IMG/VR virus record: IMGVR_UViG_3300045968_000002
Span: 1-24,594 of that record
Strand: one strand, 5' to 3'
Length of the DNA stretch: 24,594 nt
Source of the DNA: a virus
In this document: positions 8,011-17,600 of the stretch, one piece after another
Layout of the letters: each line of letters starts with the position of its first letter
Numbering within the stretch: position 1 is the stretch's first letter
Program-made: the position numbers and the translations under genes
Notes under the pieces: generated by a model
What the model saw: only the letters and a program-made list of their open reading frames with translations
Told to the model about the DNA's origin: nothing
The model's database searches: none

Positions 8011-8479
8011 AGTTAGCTGGTTCGGTGGTCCGCTTGATGAAGGCGTTGCGCCTGACGAAGGGCTTGCGTTCATCTACGACATTAGCGATGCACCTTACTT
8101 GTTCCTTGACGAGCAACCTGATGGCACTACAGGTCTAGCACGTAGGCTCAATCCTAACATACCATATGTCGCGTGTCGTTGGGACTACGATGTGACACCG
8201 CGTGAGATGCTGCTAGCTAATGTAGCTACCGTGTATGCACCTAAGACAGGACGGGCATTCTTTGCTGCACCTGCCGATTGGGGGCCACACGAAGATACTG
8301 ATAGAATAGCCGATGTCAGTAGTGGTCTGCTTCAAGCACTCGGCATCGAAACAGACGATGAAGTTGAAGTCATCTTTCCTGTCGTGTATGAAAGGAAGTT
8401 CAATGAAAAGATACTTGCTCGCTTTAAGCGCCATGACGTTAGCATTGACAGCAACAACGGAGGCAATGGCAGCGCGTAA
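7994..8479 (+). CDS. RlpA-like double-psi beta-barrel protein, probable cell-wall enzyme
   Basis: This encodes 161 aa, with a GGAG site (7982-7985) eight bases before ATG. The segment ADWGPHEDTDRIADVSSGLL followed by LGIETDDEVEVIF matches the core of RlpA/double-psi beta-barrel domains (D-x-G-P, R-I-x-D-x-S, LG, V-x-V). The aspartate at about residue 95 corresponds to the catalytic position of RlpA-type lytic transglycosylases. The N-terminal half (GKVSWFGGPLDEGVAPDEGL) is also like small phage proteins of this class. There is no signal peptide, so it would need a holin or SAR-type partner to reach the wall. Lysis or virion-associated wall digestion are both possible. It overlaps the next gene by 77 bases. 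Confidence 0.65.
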   Translation: MKVSGKVSWFGGPLDEGVAPDEGLAFIYDISDAPYLFLDEQPDGTTGLARRLNPNIPYVACRWDYDVTPREMLLANVATVYAPKTGRAFFAAPADWGPHEDTDRIADVSSGLLQALGIETDDEVEVIFPVVYERKFNEKILARFKRHDVSIDSNNGGNGSA

Positions 8480-8735
8480 GCACGTTCGCATCTACAAACC
8501 ATCACCGCCACCTGTTGTGTCGCAGCCTATCTACTATCCGCTGGCTGCTGCTGTACCTGTTGTCATTGCGTTCGACATTGCACGTAGAACAACGTGCGAT
8601 ACTAGGATCGCTGTCAGCACTGGTCCCGGTGATCCCGGTTTCGATCCCAAAGGACCAAAGACCGGCAACTTCTTAGTGCCTGCAATCTACCGTAGCGAGT
8701 GCAACGGTGTGCGGCCTAAGTGGTATGGCTGGTGA
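8403..8735 (+). CDS. exported protein with signal peptide, unknown function
   Basis: This encodes 110 aa. The frame is open upstream to 8313, but ATG 8403 has AGGAAG (8392-8397) and gives a textbook signal peptide: MKRY, a Leu/Ala core, then TEAMA with cleavage before ARKH (about residue 23). The mature part is Pro-rich (KPSPPPVV), has a short hydrophobic stretch (AAAVPVVIAFDIA) and two cysteines about 35 residues apart that could form a disulphide in the periplasm. There is no lipobox. It starts inside the RlpA-like gene in another frame, reminiscent of nested lysis genes, so a lysis accessory role is plausible but unproven. Confidence 0.65.
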   Translation: MKRYLLALSAMTLALTATTEAMAARKHVRIYKPSPPPVVSQPIYYPLAAAVPVVIAFDIARRTTCDTRIAVSTGPGDPGFDPKGPKTGNFLVPAIYRSECNGVRPKWYGW

Positions 8736-8745
8736 TTGGAGAAAC

Positions 8746-8841
8746 ATGCCAAAATCAAGGAAACGGAAGACAGCAAGACGCAAGCCCGCTAAGAAAAAGC
8801 GCAAACGTGCTGCGCCTAAAGCTGCTCCCGTTGTAGTGTAA
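8746..8841 (+). CDS. 31-residue protamine-like basic peptide
   Basis: GGAG (8738-8741) precedes ATG 8746. The peptide begins MPKSRKRKTARRKPAKKKRK; over half of its first 25 residues are Lys or Arg, and it ends in a neutral AAPVVV tail. No fold is expected. It fits exactly in the gap between two genes with its own ribosome-binding site. It resembles protamine, the adenovirus mu peptide or the tails of nucleoid proteins, so DNA binding or packaging is the natural guess. A translated spacer is the alternative. Confidence 0.6.
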   Translation: MPKSRKRKTARRKPAKKKRKRAAPKAAPVVV

Positions 8842-8854
8842 CAGAGGAAGTGCT

Positions 8855-9010
8855 ATGCCCAAACAGTATGAAGCTATACGTGACAGGCTCATAGCGCAAG
8901 GCTTGCGTGAAGCTGCTGCAAAGAAGTCTGCGGCACGCATCTACAACAGCCAGCATCCTAACAAGCCTGTCACGAACAAGCACAAGGCTCCACCGAAGCG
9001 GAGTAAATAA
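8855..9010 (+). CDS. 51-residue basic phage protein
   Basis: GAGGAAG (8844-8850) precedes ATG 8855. The sequence starts MPKQYEAIRDRLIAQGLREA, then AAKKSAARIYNSQHP and a Lys-rich tail. This is the pattern of a common small phage protein family whose members begin MPK-YEAIRD and carry an AAR-IYN motif; no function is established to my knowledge. A single amphipathic helix followed by a flexible basic tail suggests nucleic-acid or virion association. It follows another basic mini-gene by 13 bases. Confidence 0.7.
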   Translation: MPKQYEAIRDRLIAQGLREAAAKKSAARIYNSQHPNKPVTNKHKAPPKRSK

Positions 9011-9011
9011 C

Positions 9012-9185
9012 ATGCCAATCGGTCTGATCTTTTGGGTGTTAATGCTGCTGTGGATCATCGCTACTATTACACGTAGAGTAGGCGGCACGAACTTTCCGTG
9101 GGCCGATCCTGCAGGTGATGTGCTAGCGTTGATCTTGTTCTTTCTACTAGGTTGGAAAGTGTTTGGCTTCATAGTACACGCATGA
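9012..9185 (+). CDS. 57-residue membrane protein with two helices, holin candidate
   Basis: ATG 9012 lies one base after the previous stop. The frame is open further upstream (to 8907), but that part overlaps the previous gene. Two strongly hydrophobic segments, about residues 3-18 (IGLIFWVLMLLWIIAT) and 38-55 (VLALILFFLLGWKVFGFI), flank a charged loop with two Arg and two Asp. This is the size and topology of class II holins and of uncharacterised small phage membrane proteins. Closeness to the RlpA-like wall enzyme and the exported protein supports a lysis role, but it could serve ejection or exclusion instead. Confidence 0.65.
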   Translation: MPIGLIFWVLMLLWIIATITRRVGGTNFPWADPAGDVLALILFFLLGWKVFGFIVHA

Positions 9186-9724
9186 AAGTACGAGAACTAA
9201 ACACGCCCGCACAGGGTCTTGATGTTGAATGGCTAGCACAGCTACACCATGAAGAGTTTGGTGGTAGCCGCGAGTTCGATACTAAGGCTGTTGAGCGGGC
9301 GTGTATACACTGTATAACTGATACCAAGCGTAGGCATCTTAACTGCTGGATTGTGTACGATGAAGCATTTGACAAGCCGGTTGGTTACTTGGCTGCAACG
9401 ATGCACTCATCGTTCTATAGTTTCCGTAGTTACGCCGTGCAAGAGATGTGGTACGTGCTTCCCCATTTCAGAGGGACGAGTGCTGCAATCAGGCTTGTGC
9501 GTGAGTTTGAGCAATGGGCGCATGAACGTGGAGCGGAACGAGTGTACATGCAAGTCGAGCATGATGACGACAAGCAATTGGTTGAACGGATTTTCTCACT
9601 TATCGGTAAATTAGGTTATCACAAGAAGGGCTACATTGCCGTCAAAGTACTCAACAATGTAGAGGACATGAAAGATGCTCGCACCACACATAGCAGCGTG
9701 GGCGCTGAACAAGCGCAAGTCTAA
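9182..9724 (+). CDS. GNAT-family N-acetyltransferase
   Basis: This encodes 180 aa, with ATGA overlap with the membrane protein. The central part has the GNAT order: strand VGYLAATM, strand QEMWYVLPHFRG, then the acetyl-CoA loop RGTSAAIRLVREFEQWA (motif A, R-G-x-x-x-A), strand AERVYMQVE and a C-terminal LGYHKKGYIAVKV, where the tyrosine could be the general acid. The substrate cannot be read from sequence. Such genes occur near virion genes in several podoviruses; targets could be a host protein, a small molecule or a phage protein. A copy of the 13-bp palindrome lies within its first third, and its last 50 bases overlap the next gene. Confidence 0.75.
   Translation: MKVRELNTPAQGLDVEWLAQLHHEEFGGSREFDTKAVERACIHCITDTKRRHLNCWIVYDEAFDKPVGYLAATMHSSFYSFRSYAVQEMWYVLPHFRGTSAAIRLVREFEQWAHERGAERVYMQVEHDDDKQLVERIFSLIGKLGYHKKGYIAVKVLNNVEDMKDARTTHSSVGAEQAQV
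9304..9316. promoter_or_regulatory. palindromic site TATACACTGTATA (copy 2)
   Basis: This is an exact copy of the 6-1-6 palindrome at 1540, here inside the acetyltransferase gene, flanked on the right by ACTGATA. The encoded residues (CIHCIT) are not repeated in other genes, so the match is at the DNA level. Confidence 0.45.
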
Positions 9725-10784
9725 AGACGACAGCGAGCGGCATGTAGCTGCGACGGCAGTGACTACGCCGCTCTCTGACAAACCTAAGAAGCGCGCAAAG
9801 AAGGAGCGCGTGTTGGAGACAAAGGGCGGCGGCACATATATTCCTCCGCAACCCACACCGCAGGAACAAGCTGCTGCGCGTGATTGGGAAGCACAAAAAG
9901 AGTTCGAGCGCGAAGAGCGTCGTGCTGCTGCTGAGCGTGAGAGACTTGCTGCAGAGAAAGCTGCAAGTGATCTTGCGTGGACAGGCAGCAAGAATGCTGC
10001 GTACAATGCAGCGTTGCAAGGTGGTACACAGCGCTTGCGTTCGCTAGGCATTGAAAGCGGTGATCCCTACGGTGTATATGATCAATTCACTGGCAGGATC
10101 AATCAAGCCAATGCTGGTCTGCAAGTTGGCTCTGACTACTCGACAGCGTTTGCACCTACTATTCTCGATGAGATACTAGGTGGTGCACGTACTGGTCAGC
10201 GCAACAAGTATCGCACTGCGTTTAATGCTGCAGTGTCTCCATACTATGCGGAGGATCGCTTCGGCAGCACTAGCGATGATGCTATCTTGGCTTCGATCCT
10301 TGAAGACCAATATGGCACTGCCTCAAGTGACTTGACTGCAGCACGTGATCGTGGGCAGATCAGTGACATTGCCTACAACCGTGCAGCCAAAGACCTACTC
10401 ACTGCACGCTCGACCGCAAACACCGAACTGCAGAACATCGGCGGTGGCGTGTTGTCAGGTTATCAAGATGCAATCAATCAGCGTCGGCAGAGTGCACTTG
10501 ATCGTGCTGCTGAATGGGATTTCGGCTCTATCTACGATCCTAATCAGGAAGCCGGTCGCATTCGCTCGTATGCTGACACGCGCGGTGCAGGACTTGAAGG
10601 TGACATTCGCGGTGCAATCGGTGGCCGCGAGTTCTTCGACATCAACTCCATCATCGGTAAAGCTGCTGCAAAGGTTGGCAATCAGACTACAGGTACTACG
10701 CCGGGTACTGGTGCGCTGCTTGACACCTTCACTAATCAACAGCAGCAGAACAACGCTACCCGCGCTAATGAGGGCATCTTCTAG
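9675..10784 (+). CDS. internal virion / structural protein, unknown
   Basis: This encodes 369 aa. AGAGGA (9661-9666) stands eight bases before ATG 9675, inside the acetyltransferase gene. The N-terminus is basic (KRKSKDD, KPKKRAKKER); residues about 60-100 form a highly charged helix rich in Glu, Arg and Ala (EFEREERRAAAERERLAAEK). The rest is Ala/Gly/Gln-rich helical sequence with no catalytic motif, ending in a Gln/Asn-rich tail. Placement before two further internal-core candidates fits a small core protein or a scaffold-like minor virion protein. I do not recognise the family. Confidence 0.65.
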   Translation: MLAPHIAAWALNKRKSKDDSERHVAATAVTTPLSDKPKKRAKKERVLETKGGGTYIPPQPTPQEQAAARDWEAQKEFEREERRAAAERERLAAEKAASDLAWTGSKNAAYNAALQGGTQRLRSLGIESGDPYGVYDQFTGRINQANAGLQVGSDYSTAFAPTILDEILGGARTGQRNKYRTAFNAAVSPYYAEDRFGSTSDDAILASILEDQYGTASSDLTAARDRGQISDIAYNRAAKDLLTARSTANTELQNIGGGVLSGYQDAINQRRQSALDRAAEWDFGSIYDPNQEAGRIRSYADTRGAGLEGDIRGAIGGREFFDINSIIGKAAAKVGNQTTGTTPGTGALLDTFTNQQQQNNATRANEGIF

Positions 10785-10795
10785 GAGTAGCGCTT

Positions 10796-11824
10796 ATGCT
10801 TGAAATGATAGGCGGCATACTCGGTGCAGGTGCAAGCCTAGCGAGTGGTATCATTGGTGCGGAAGCTGCTGATGAAGCAAGCGAACGCAACTTTGCTATC
10901 AACCTGTACAACTTGCAACTACGCGAACGCGAGCGTCAGGAGAGTATGGCGCTCGCGGCGCAATTGCGTAGAGAAGGCAAGTTAGGTACTACTGACATAC
11001 GCGGCATACGCACACACTTCGTTCCCGGTAAAGGTTGGGTAGTTGACGCACCTGCTAACGTCAAAGCCATGATGGCTGCACAAGACGCTGAGCAGATGAA
11101 GCAACTCTTACAAGACCTGCCCATGCGCCGCAAGGTGATGGAGCGTAACTACGCGCGTGGGATTGAGGATGAAGGTGTTGCGGACACGTTTAGGCGGAAG
11201 CTTGCTAACGTCTATACGCCAAGCGACGAAGCGTATGCTGCGGATTTGTACAATGCACAAGCAATGGGCTTGCGTGAAGCTAGCAGAGATGCTGGTAAGC
11301 GTGTCTTTACGCAGGCTATGCGTACTGGCAATAACAGCAACTTCGCGGACATAGCGAGTGCAATGGCGACTAGTGCTAATGATGCGTATGCTAAAGCTGC
11401 ACTAACGTCAAAGCTCATGTCTCGCGGTGCTGGTCAACGCGAAGCAGACGACAGGCGTAAGTCGCTTGCTAATCTGTATAACCTGTTTGCTACTCGCGCT
11501 GGTCAACTGCCTGAAGTCAACTACAGGCCGCAAAACTTGGGCGAAGGTGACTTGAAGTTGGCGATGAGTGGCAACGCACAGAGTGGTCGTGATGCACTAC
11601 AAGCTACCATGATGCGTGGCGGTAGTCTCGACTACGTACAGCCTAACTATGGTTGGGCTAACGCTGTTGGTGGCGCAGGTAGTGCGCTTGCTAGTGCGTT
11701 CCGCATGGGCGGTGCTAAGTCACGCTACGACAACGCAGGTGGTGGTGTGACTGGCTTCGGTTCTCCCGGTGGTTATGGTGATGATGAGTTGTATCAGGGT
11801 GGTGAAGGCGATTACTTCTCATAG
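10796..11824 (+). CDS. internal virion protein (T7 gp14-like position)
   Basis: This encodes 342 aa, with AGGAG (10783-10787) at good distance. The first 25 residues are a glycine-zipper hydrophobic stretch (IGGILGAGASLASGIIGAEA), followed by a long charged helical region (NLQLRERERQESMALAAQL) and an Ala-rich helical middle. The C-terminus is Gly/Tyr-rich. A hydrophobic, glycine-zipper N-terminus on an otherwise helical virion protein is what is known for ejection proteins that insert into the outer membrane, such as T7 gp14. The assignment rests on this pattern and the gene order; there is no sequence-level proof. Confidence 0.6.
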   Translation: MLEMIGGILGAGASLASGIIGAEAADEASERNFAINLYNLQLRERERQESMALAAQLRREGKLGTTDIRGIRTHFVPGKGWVVDAPANVKAMMAAQDAEQMKQLLQDLPMRRKVMERNYARGIEDEGVADTFRRKLANVYTPSDEAYAADLYNAQAMGLREASRDAGKRVFTQAMRTGNNSNFADIASAMATSANDAYAKAALTSKLMSRGAGQREADDRRKSLANLYNLFATRAGQLPEVNYRPQNLGEGDLKLAMSGNAQSGRDALQATMMRGGSLDYVQPNYGWANAVGGAGSALASAFRMGGAKSRYDNAGGGVTGFGSPGGYGDDELYQGGEGDYFS

Positions 11825-11832
11825 GTGTAACA

Positions 11833-14676
11833 ATGGCTGTCATTCCTAGCGGTACAAGTGAACCGTGGTTTTGGGCTGCACGTGAGGCTGCAGCTAATGA
11901 TGCACTTGCGCGATTGTTCATATCGCTAGCTGCACAACGTGAACGCAGCCGCGAACACATGCAAAATCAGCGTGAGTTGCTTGAGCTACGTGACCGCTAT
12001 ACACGTGGTATATATGAAGACTACGGTGCACCCGGTACACGTGGCGGCGGGAGGAATACAGATGCACCATACTATCCCGAAAACAATCCTCTTGGTCCCG
12101 GTGCTGCTGGCAGTGGTAGGACCGCTCCTGCTGCACCTAGTAGTGCGCCTCCTAAACTGATCCCCGGTGCACAACCACTAGGGCCGGGAGTAGGCACATT
12201 CACTCCTACGCCGCAACAAACAAGTGAGCTTGAGGTTGATGAGAGTGACGGCACTACTACGACACTTAGTGCACAGTCGCGTCAGCCGCAAGCTGGCGCT
12301 GCTCCTGTACCTGCACAACCTTATGCGCCTAAGTCTGTACGTACTACAACTGAACCTACACAACTACCGCGTCAACCGCGCGTGAGTGGTGGTGGACAGA
12401 GACAGAGCGCTGCGTTTGTGCCTATACGTCCTGAAGTGTTGCAAGCGTGGAACGCTGCAGAGAAGAAATATGGTCTACCGCAGGGTATGCTGCTTACACT
12501 ACTCGGCATGGAGAACAGCGGCGGCAGAAATCTCAATCGCAATCCGCAGTCGAGTGGTGGTGCTGAAGGCATCTTTCAGTTCACACGCGACTTGCGTAAG
12601 GAGTACAATATACCTGACAGCGATCTGCGCGATCCTATCAAGATGGGCGATTGGGCTGCACGTAATATGCGCCGCAATGCCGATGCATTCACTAAGTTGA
12701 CAGGTCAGAAGCTCGGCAACACGCAAGACGATGTACTTGACTACGCGCTGTTGCATCAATTCGGCATTGGCGACGGGCCAAGGATTGTTGCTGCTACTCG
12801 GCTCAATCCTGACATGCGTATGTCAGACGCAATGCTCAAACTCAATGGTCGTGATAACTATCGCGTGCTTGTCAACAATGGCATCCCCGGCAATGCGTCG
12901 GTGAAAGCTGTAGTTGATAGTCACGGTAAGCGCATTGCACCGTGGCAGAGTGCTGCAATCAAGCTACAAGACAATCCAGAAGCTACATCATCAACCGCTA
13001 CTACAGCGCCTCCGTCCGCAGGAGGGGACGATGGCGGTGACGCCTCTACCTTTCTCGACAGCAGGAGCAGGGGAGCTAGAATTGCAGGACTTGATCCAGT
13101 CTTTACAGACAGGTTAGCTGCTGCTGCTAAGGAAGCAGAGGAAGCAACCGGACATCGTATACAAATCAACTCCGGTCATCGCACTACTGCAGAGCAAGCT
13201 GACATCTTCCGTCGCAGTGGTGGTGGTAGGCGCTTCTTAGCAGCACCGCCGGGGAGAAGTAGACATGAAAGTGGCGCTGCAGCGGACATTGCACACGGTC
13301 CAGCGTTGGATTGGTTGCATCAAAACAGAGGATATATTGCTCGCAAGTATGGCATTGACTTCTTGCGTGGGCGTGCTTTTGGCCGTGATCCTGTGCATGT
13401 ACAAATGATCCCCGGTCGTGTTGATCCTAATGTTAGGTTCTTCAAACCGACGCAAGTTGCACAAGAGGCTCCTAAGCCGCCTGAGTTGCCTAGCATGCGT
13501 GGCACGGACAACCTCACTCAATACTCACAACCTAGTGCACCTATTGCTACTGCTGATGTGTTTGGTGGTACTCGCACTAATCCTCAAGTTATGGCCGATA
13601 TACCACTACCACGTAGTCAGCCTGATGTAGCAACACCGGACATACCCGATGCAGCCGCAGCACAAGCGAAGCCGCAGCCGACGCAAGAGTTGGAGAGGCC
13701 GCAGGTTAATCCAACGGTACAAGCACAGCCACAGTCTTATGTTACTGACGACGAAGCTCGCGCTGCTATGCAACGACCGGGACAGCCGGGAGCAGGTGTG
13801 CAAGCTGTCGGCAGTGCTATGCAGTCAATACGCGAGCTAGCTAGGAAGTATGCTAGAGGCGGTACAGGTGAAGACACACGCAACGTGACTGCTGATGAAG
13901 CACAACGTGTACCGTCTACAGCGCTGCAAGCTGGCGAGCCTGACAATCCTTTCATGCCAGTTGATAGGCCGATGGTGAGTGTGGGTACGTTGCTTGACAA
14001 GTTCTCAGCACAGCCGCAACGCGACATACCCGCGCCGCGTGGTGCGGAGTTGTATGGTCAGCCGTCAGTGCCGCGACCTGATGAGCGCTATGCACCACCT
14101 GTAGCGCAGTACTCGCCGGGGCAACTTGACCCTGATACAATTAGGCAGATGGAAGAGATGATCTTGAACAGGCGTAGTGAAGCTACACCGCCTGACACAC
14201 GTGGCAGTGTGATCGACAACGTGCGTGACTTTCTCAATAAGATGTATGTAGGCGGCGGCATCGAGAATGAGATGGGCTACTTTGGTCAAGAGAACATACC
14301 AACAGCAGCACCCAAAGTTGTAGCACCTAAACCTATACCTGTCGCGCCACCGCGTAGCGTGAAGACGCTTGCCATTGGTCCTAATGGCGAAGTGCTTGAA
14401 CCTGAAGTTGAACAGCAGCCGCTTGGACCTGCATTCGTGCCGAAGAAACAGCAAGGCGCACCGCCTCCTGTGACTGGTCCTATACCTATGGCTCCTGCAC
14501 CGGGAGCAGGTGGTGCTGCACCTAAACCACAGGGTATACAGCGTATACCCGATCCTAATAACCCCGGCAAGTTCATCTATCGTACACCGGATGAAACACA
14601 GTTCATGGAAGGTGACGATGGTCAGTTTCCGTTAGCTGAACTTGATCCACTTGCAGAGGAAGTGACCTTTGGCTGA
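11833..14676 (+). CDS. internal virion protein with lytic transglycosylase and M15 peptidase domains
   Basis: This encodes 947 aa; AGGTG (11823-11827) precedes ATG. Residues 1-60 are helical and charged, then a Pro/Gly-rich linker runs to about 200. A lysozyme-like transglycosylase domain covers about 203-340: E227 in GMENSGG is the expected catalytic acid and GIFQF (246-250) the substrate-groove motif. A second enzyme, about 425-530, has the M15/VanY order: SGHR (447-450), RHESGAAADI with H478 and D485 as zinc ligands, and PVHVQM with H522 as the third. The remaining 420 residues are Pro/Gln-rich and look disordered. It would cut both glycan and peptide bonds of peptidoglycan during DNA ejection. 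Its stop overlaps the next gene's start region. Confidence 0.8.
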   Translation: MAVIPSGTSEPWFWAAREAAANDALARLFISLAAQRERSREHMQNQRELLELRDRYTRGIYEDYGAPGTRGGGRNTDAPYYPENNPLGPGAAGSGRTAPAAPSSAPPKLIPGAQPLGPGVGTFTPTPQQTSELEVDESDGTTTTLSAQSRQPQAGAAPVPAQPYAPKSVRTTTEPTQLPRQPRVSGGGQRQSAAFVPIRPEVLQAWNAAEKKYGLPQGMLLTLLGMENSGGRNLNRNPQSSGGAEGIFQFTRDLRKEYNIPDSDLRDPIKMGDWAARNMRRNADAFTKLTGQKLGNTQDDVLDYALLHQFGIGDGPRIVAATRLNPDMRMSDAMLKLNGRDNYRVLVNNGIPGNASVKAVVDSHGKRIAPWQSAAIKLQDNPEATSSTATTAPPSAGGDDGGDASTFLDSRSRGARIAGLDPVFTDRLAAAAKEAEEATGHRIQINSGHRTTAEQADIFRRSGGGRRFLAAPPGRSRHESGAAADIAHGPALDWLHQNRGYIARKYGIDFLRGRAFGRDPVHVQMIPGRVDPNVRFFKPTQVAQEAPKPPELPSMRGTDNLTQYSQPSAPIATADVFGGTRTNPQVMADIPLPRSQPDVATPDIPDAAAAQAKPQPTQELERPQVNPTVQAQPQSYVTDDEARAAMQRPGQPGAGVQAVGSAMQSIRELARKYARGGTGEDTRNVTADEAQRVPSTALQAGEPDNPFMPVDRPMVSVGTLLDKFSAQPQRDIPAPRGAELYGQPSVPRPDERYAPPVAQYSPGQLDPDTIRQMEEMILNRRSEATPPDTRGSVIDNVRDFLNKMYVGGGIENEMGYFGQENIPTAAPKVVAPKPIPVAPPRSVKTLAIGPNGEVLEPEVEQQPLGPAFVPKKQQGAPPPVTGPIPMAPAPGAGGAAPKPQGIQRIPDPNNPGKFIYRTPDETQFMEGDDGQFPLAELDPLAEEVTFG

Positions 14677-17600
14677 TTACACGCGCGAAGAGTTCATTGA
14701 GAAGTTTGGCTACGATCCTGACACTGCTGTTGCTGATGAACAGCCGCAGGAAGGTGAAGGATTGCTGAAGCGTTATGGTCGTGCTGCTGCAGTAGGTGCT
14801 GCTACTATACCTACTGATCTACTCGCATTGCCAGATATAGTGTATCAAGGCGGCAAGGCGTTAGTGAGTGGTGATAAACCATTCATGGAGCAATTCGGTG
14901 AGAACATACAAGTAGAGGGAGCAGCCGACAATGTGCGTAAGCATCTTACAGATATTGTCACCGCGTGGCAGCAACAGAACCCGCAACTCTCGCAGCAAGA
15001 CATCGAGCGTGGACTTGAAGACTACCAAAAGACGAAAGAGTTTGAAGACTTCAAGAACGAGCAGCTTAAAGGTGGTGCGTGGTTAGCTACTACAGCTAAG
15101 AACACTGTGAGGAAGTTTCTAGGTGACACGCGCACTGAAGAGCAGCGACCGTGGACAGAGAGTGTTGCAGAGATTGCAGGTGGTGCCATTGTGCCGGGTA
15201 CTGCTGCTACTAAAGCAGCTAGTGCACTAACTCGCGGCGTGGTTGAGAGTGCATTAGCGAGTAGCAAGTTAGCACGTGGTGCTGCACGTACTGTTGAAGT
15301 GCTTACGCCACTTACTACACCTTATACTCCCGGCAACATAGCGCTCAATACAGCAGTAGGTACGGGTATTGATCAAGCGCTGCGTGTTGCACAGGGTAAA
15401 GAGAGTGCATTCACCCCGAAAGATGAAGACACTGCAGGTGTGGGTACACTAGCGACGATAGCTGGCGGCGGCGCGGCGGCTGCTGCTTTCATTGGCGCTG
15501 TTAGAGGTAAGAGCAACGTAGCACTGCAAGCCAGTCAAACACGCAAAGCGCTTGAAGCTCATCCACCTGTTGATATTCGTGTACCTGCTGAACCTAAAAC
15601 AGGTCAGGCTGGCATTGAGAGTACTGTCGAACAGCAACTCAATCCACCTTCATACATCGAACAACAGCCGTGGTACAAACGGCCAATGCAACGTCTTGCT
15701 AATCAGTTCGTAGATCAAGGCGCGGGGCTTGACGCTGTTATTAGACAAGAGCGTGGCTATGCTGAAGCGCAGAGGTTTGAAGGCATACGTACTACTAACA
15801 CTGGCGCTGTACTGAATGACACCGTGTATGCTAACACTAATACGTCACTGCGTGATCTAGTACATGCGGTCGATCAACTAGCGCCGGAAGAGCGTAGAGC
15901 GGTGCAAGCTGGCATGCAAATGTCATCGTATGCTGCACACTTGGGCGTGGTCGAACAGACTACACTCGATCGGTTGTCTGCACTACAGCAACGGTTGAAT
16001 AAGGCATCTAACAATCTGCAGCGTAGCAGGATACAGAAAGAGTTTGACCAACTTACTAATGACTACTCGCGGTTCAAGCTTGACGATCCTAGTGCTAGGC
16101 CGATGTTGCCTGAGTTGCCTATGGCACAGGTCAAAGCAATAGCGAAGGCGTTTGAGAATGATACGACACCGGGAGTAGTGAAAGTACGCGAAGCATTGAA
16201 AGCTTGGGGCGATGAAATGCTCAAGCTGCAAGTGCAAGAAGGTAAGATGTCTGCTGCGTATGCTGCTAGCTTGCGCTCACGCAATCCTTACTATGTGCCT
16301 GTTATCAACGATCCTCTTAAAGGTGCGACTGGCTTCAACCGCTTGTACAAGAGCATCACCGAGAGCATCACTAGGCGCATGTCGAAACAGAGTGAGGGCA
16401 CTGGTGGGGCTGTGCTACGCGAGACACCTATACAAGAGTTGAGCAAAGAGATACCTGCACCGCGCACTAATGCACTCGCACCTGAGAGCCGCGTTACTAC
16501 GCCGCTGCATCCACTTAGCTCTATACGCTTCTACACTGAGCGAGCGTATCGAGATGTCGCGCATACGCATATGCGTAATGAGTACTTGCGTACATTGGCT
16601 AAACTGCCTGACGGTAAAGACACCGCATTCGTGCGTGATGGTCATATGCGCGTTGTACGCTTTACAGCGCCGGGGAGTGGTGGCAGGTTTAGTAACAAGA
16701 CATGGCACGCTGCCGATGAGTTGGGTTCACCGCTTGTACGCGAAGCTGCTGAAAGTCCGCGTGTTGTACCTGAGTGGCAGAATGGGCGTGTGAGGCTGTG
16801 GGAGTTTGGTGATCTTGAACACGCAGCGATGCTACGTGCTGAGCCTGTTGTGTTGAATGGTTTGATGAAGGCGTTGAATACTACGTCACGCTTCTTCAAA
16901 TTCTTCACCACAGGCAAAGGCAATCCTGTGTTTGCTGTCAAAGGTGCACTATATGATCTGACTATTGGACTACTCACACACAGCGCTAATCGTGCGTTTG
17001 GTCCGCTGTCTACTGGTCTGCGACATATACTGCCAGAGAGCCTTGCTCGACACACGATAGGCCGCATTCCTGATCCTACTGCCATTGCTGCACCTGTGTA
17101 TCACGCGATGCGGAGTGTGATTGATACGACTGTTAACTACGTCGCACATGCTACTGCTCAAACACTCGCGCGTGAGAACGCTGCGTTTGGTGCAATGAGG
17201 CAGGTGCTAGGTCCGAAGCTGTGGAATGACGTAGTAGCTGCAAGCACGAAGGTTGCGTTGTGGACAGACAACTTCAAGACGATGCAGCTAATGCGAGCGG
17301 GAGTTGCACATGGTGTTACCGCTGTTGATGATATATCCAAGGTGCGCGGTGCTTGGGCTATCTCTGTTGATAGCATACCTAAACCGTTGCGAGCGGCGTG
17401 GCAATTCTACGGAGACTTAGTTAACTCGATCTATCTCGCACCGAAACGTATGTTCTACACAGAGAACTACGGCTTGTTGTATCGTAAGTACAACGGCAAC
17501 ATACCGAAGCAAGCGCTTGATCAACTCATACATGAGACACGCACTATTGGCGGTGACATGAGTAAGATACCTGCCAGCAAGCTTATGCGTGATGCTGAGA

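Noticed and set aside
14532-14550. Perfect inverted repeat GGGTATAC-AGC-GTATACCC
   Set aside because: It lies inside the coding sequence of the dual-enzyme protein. Arms of eight with a three-base spacer are expected about 0.4 times per window by chance, and it does not match the TATACANTGTATA family.
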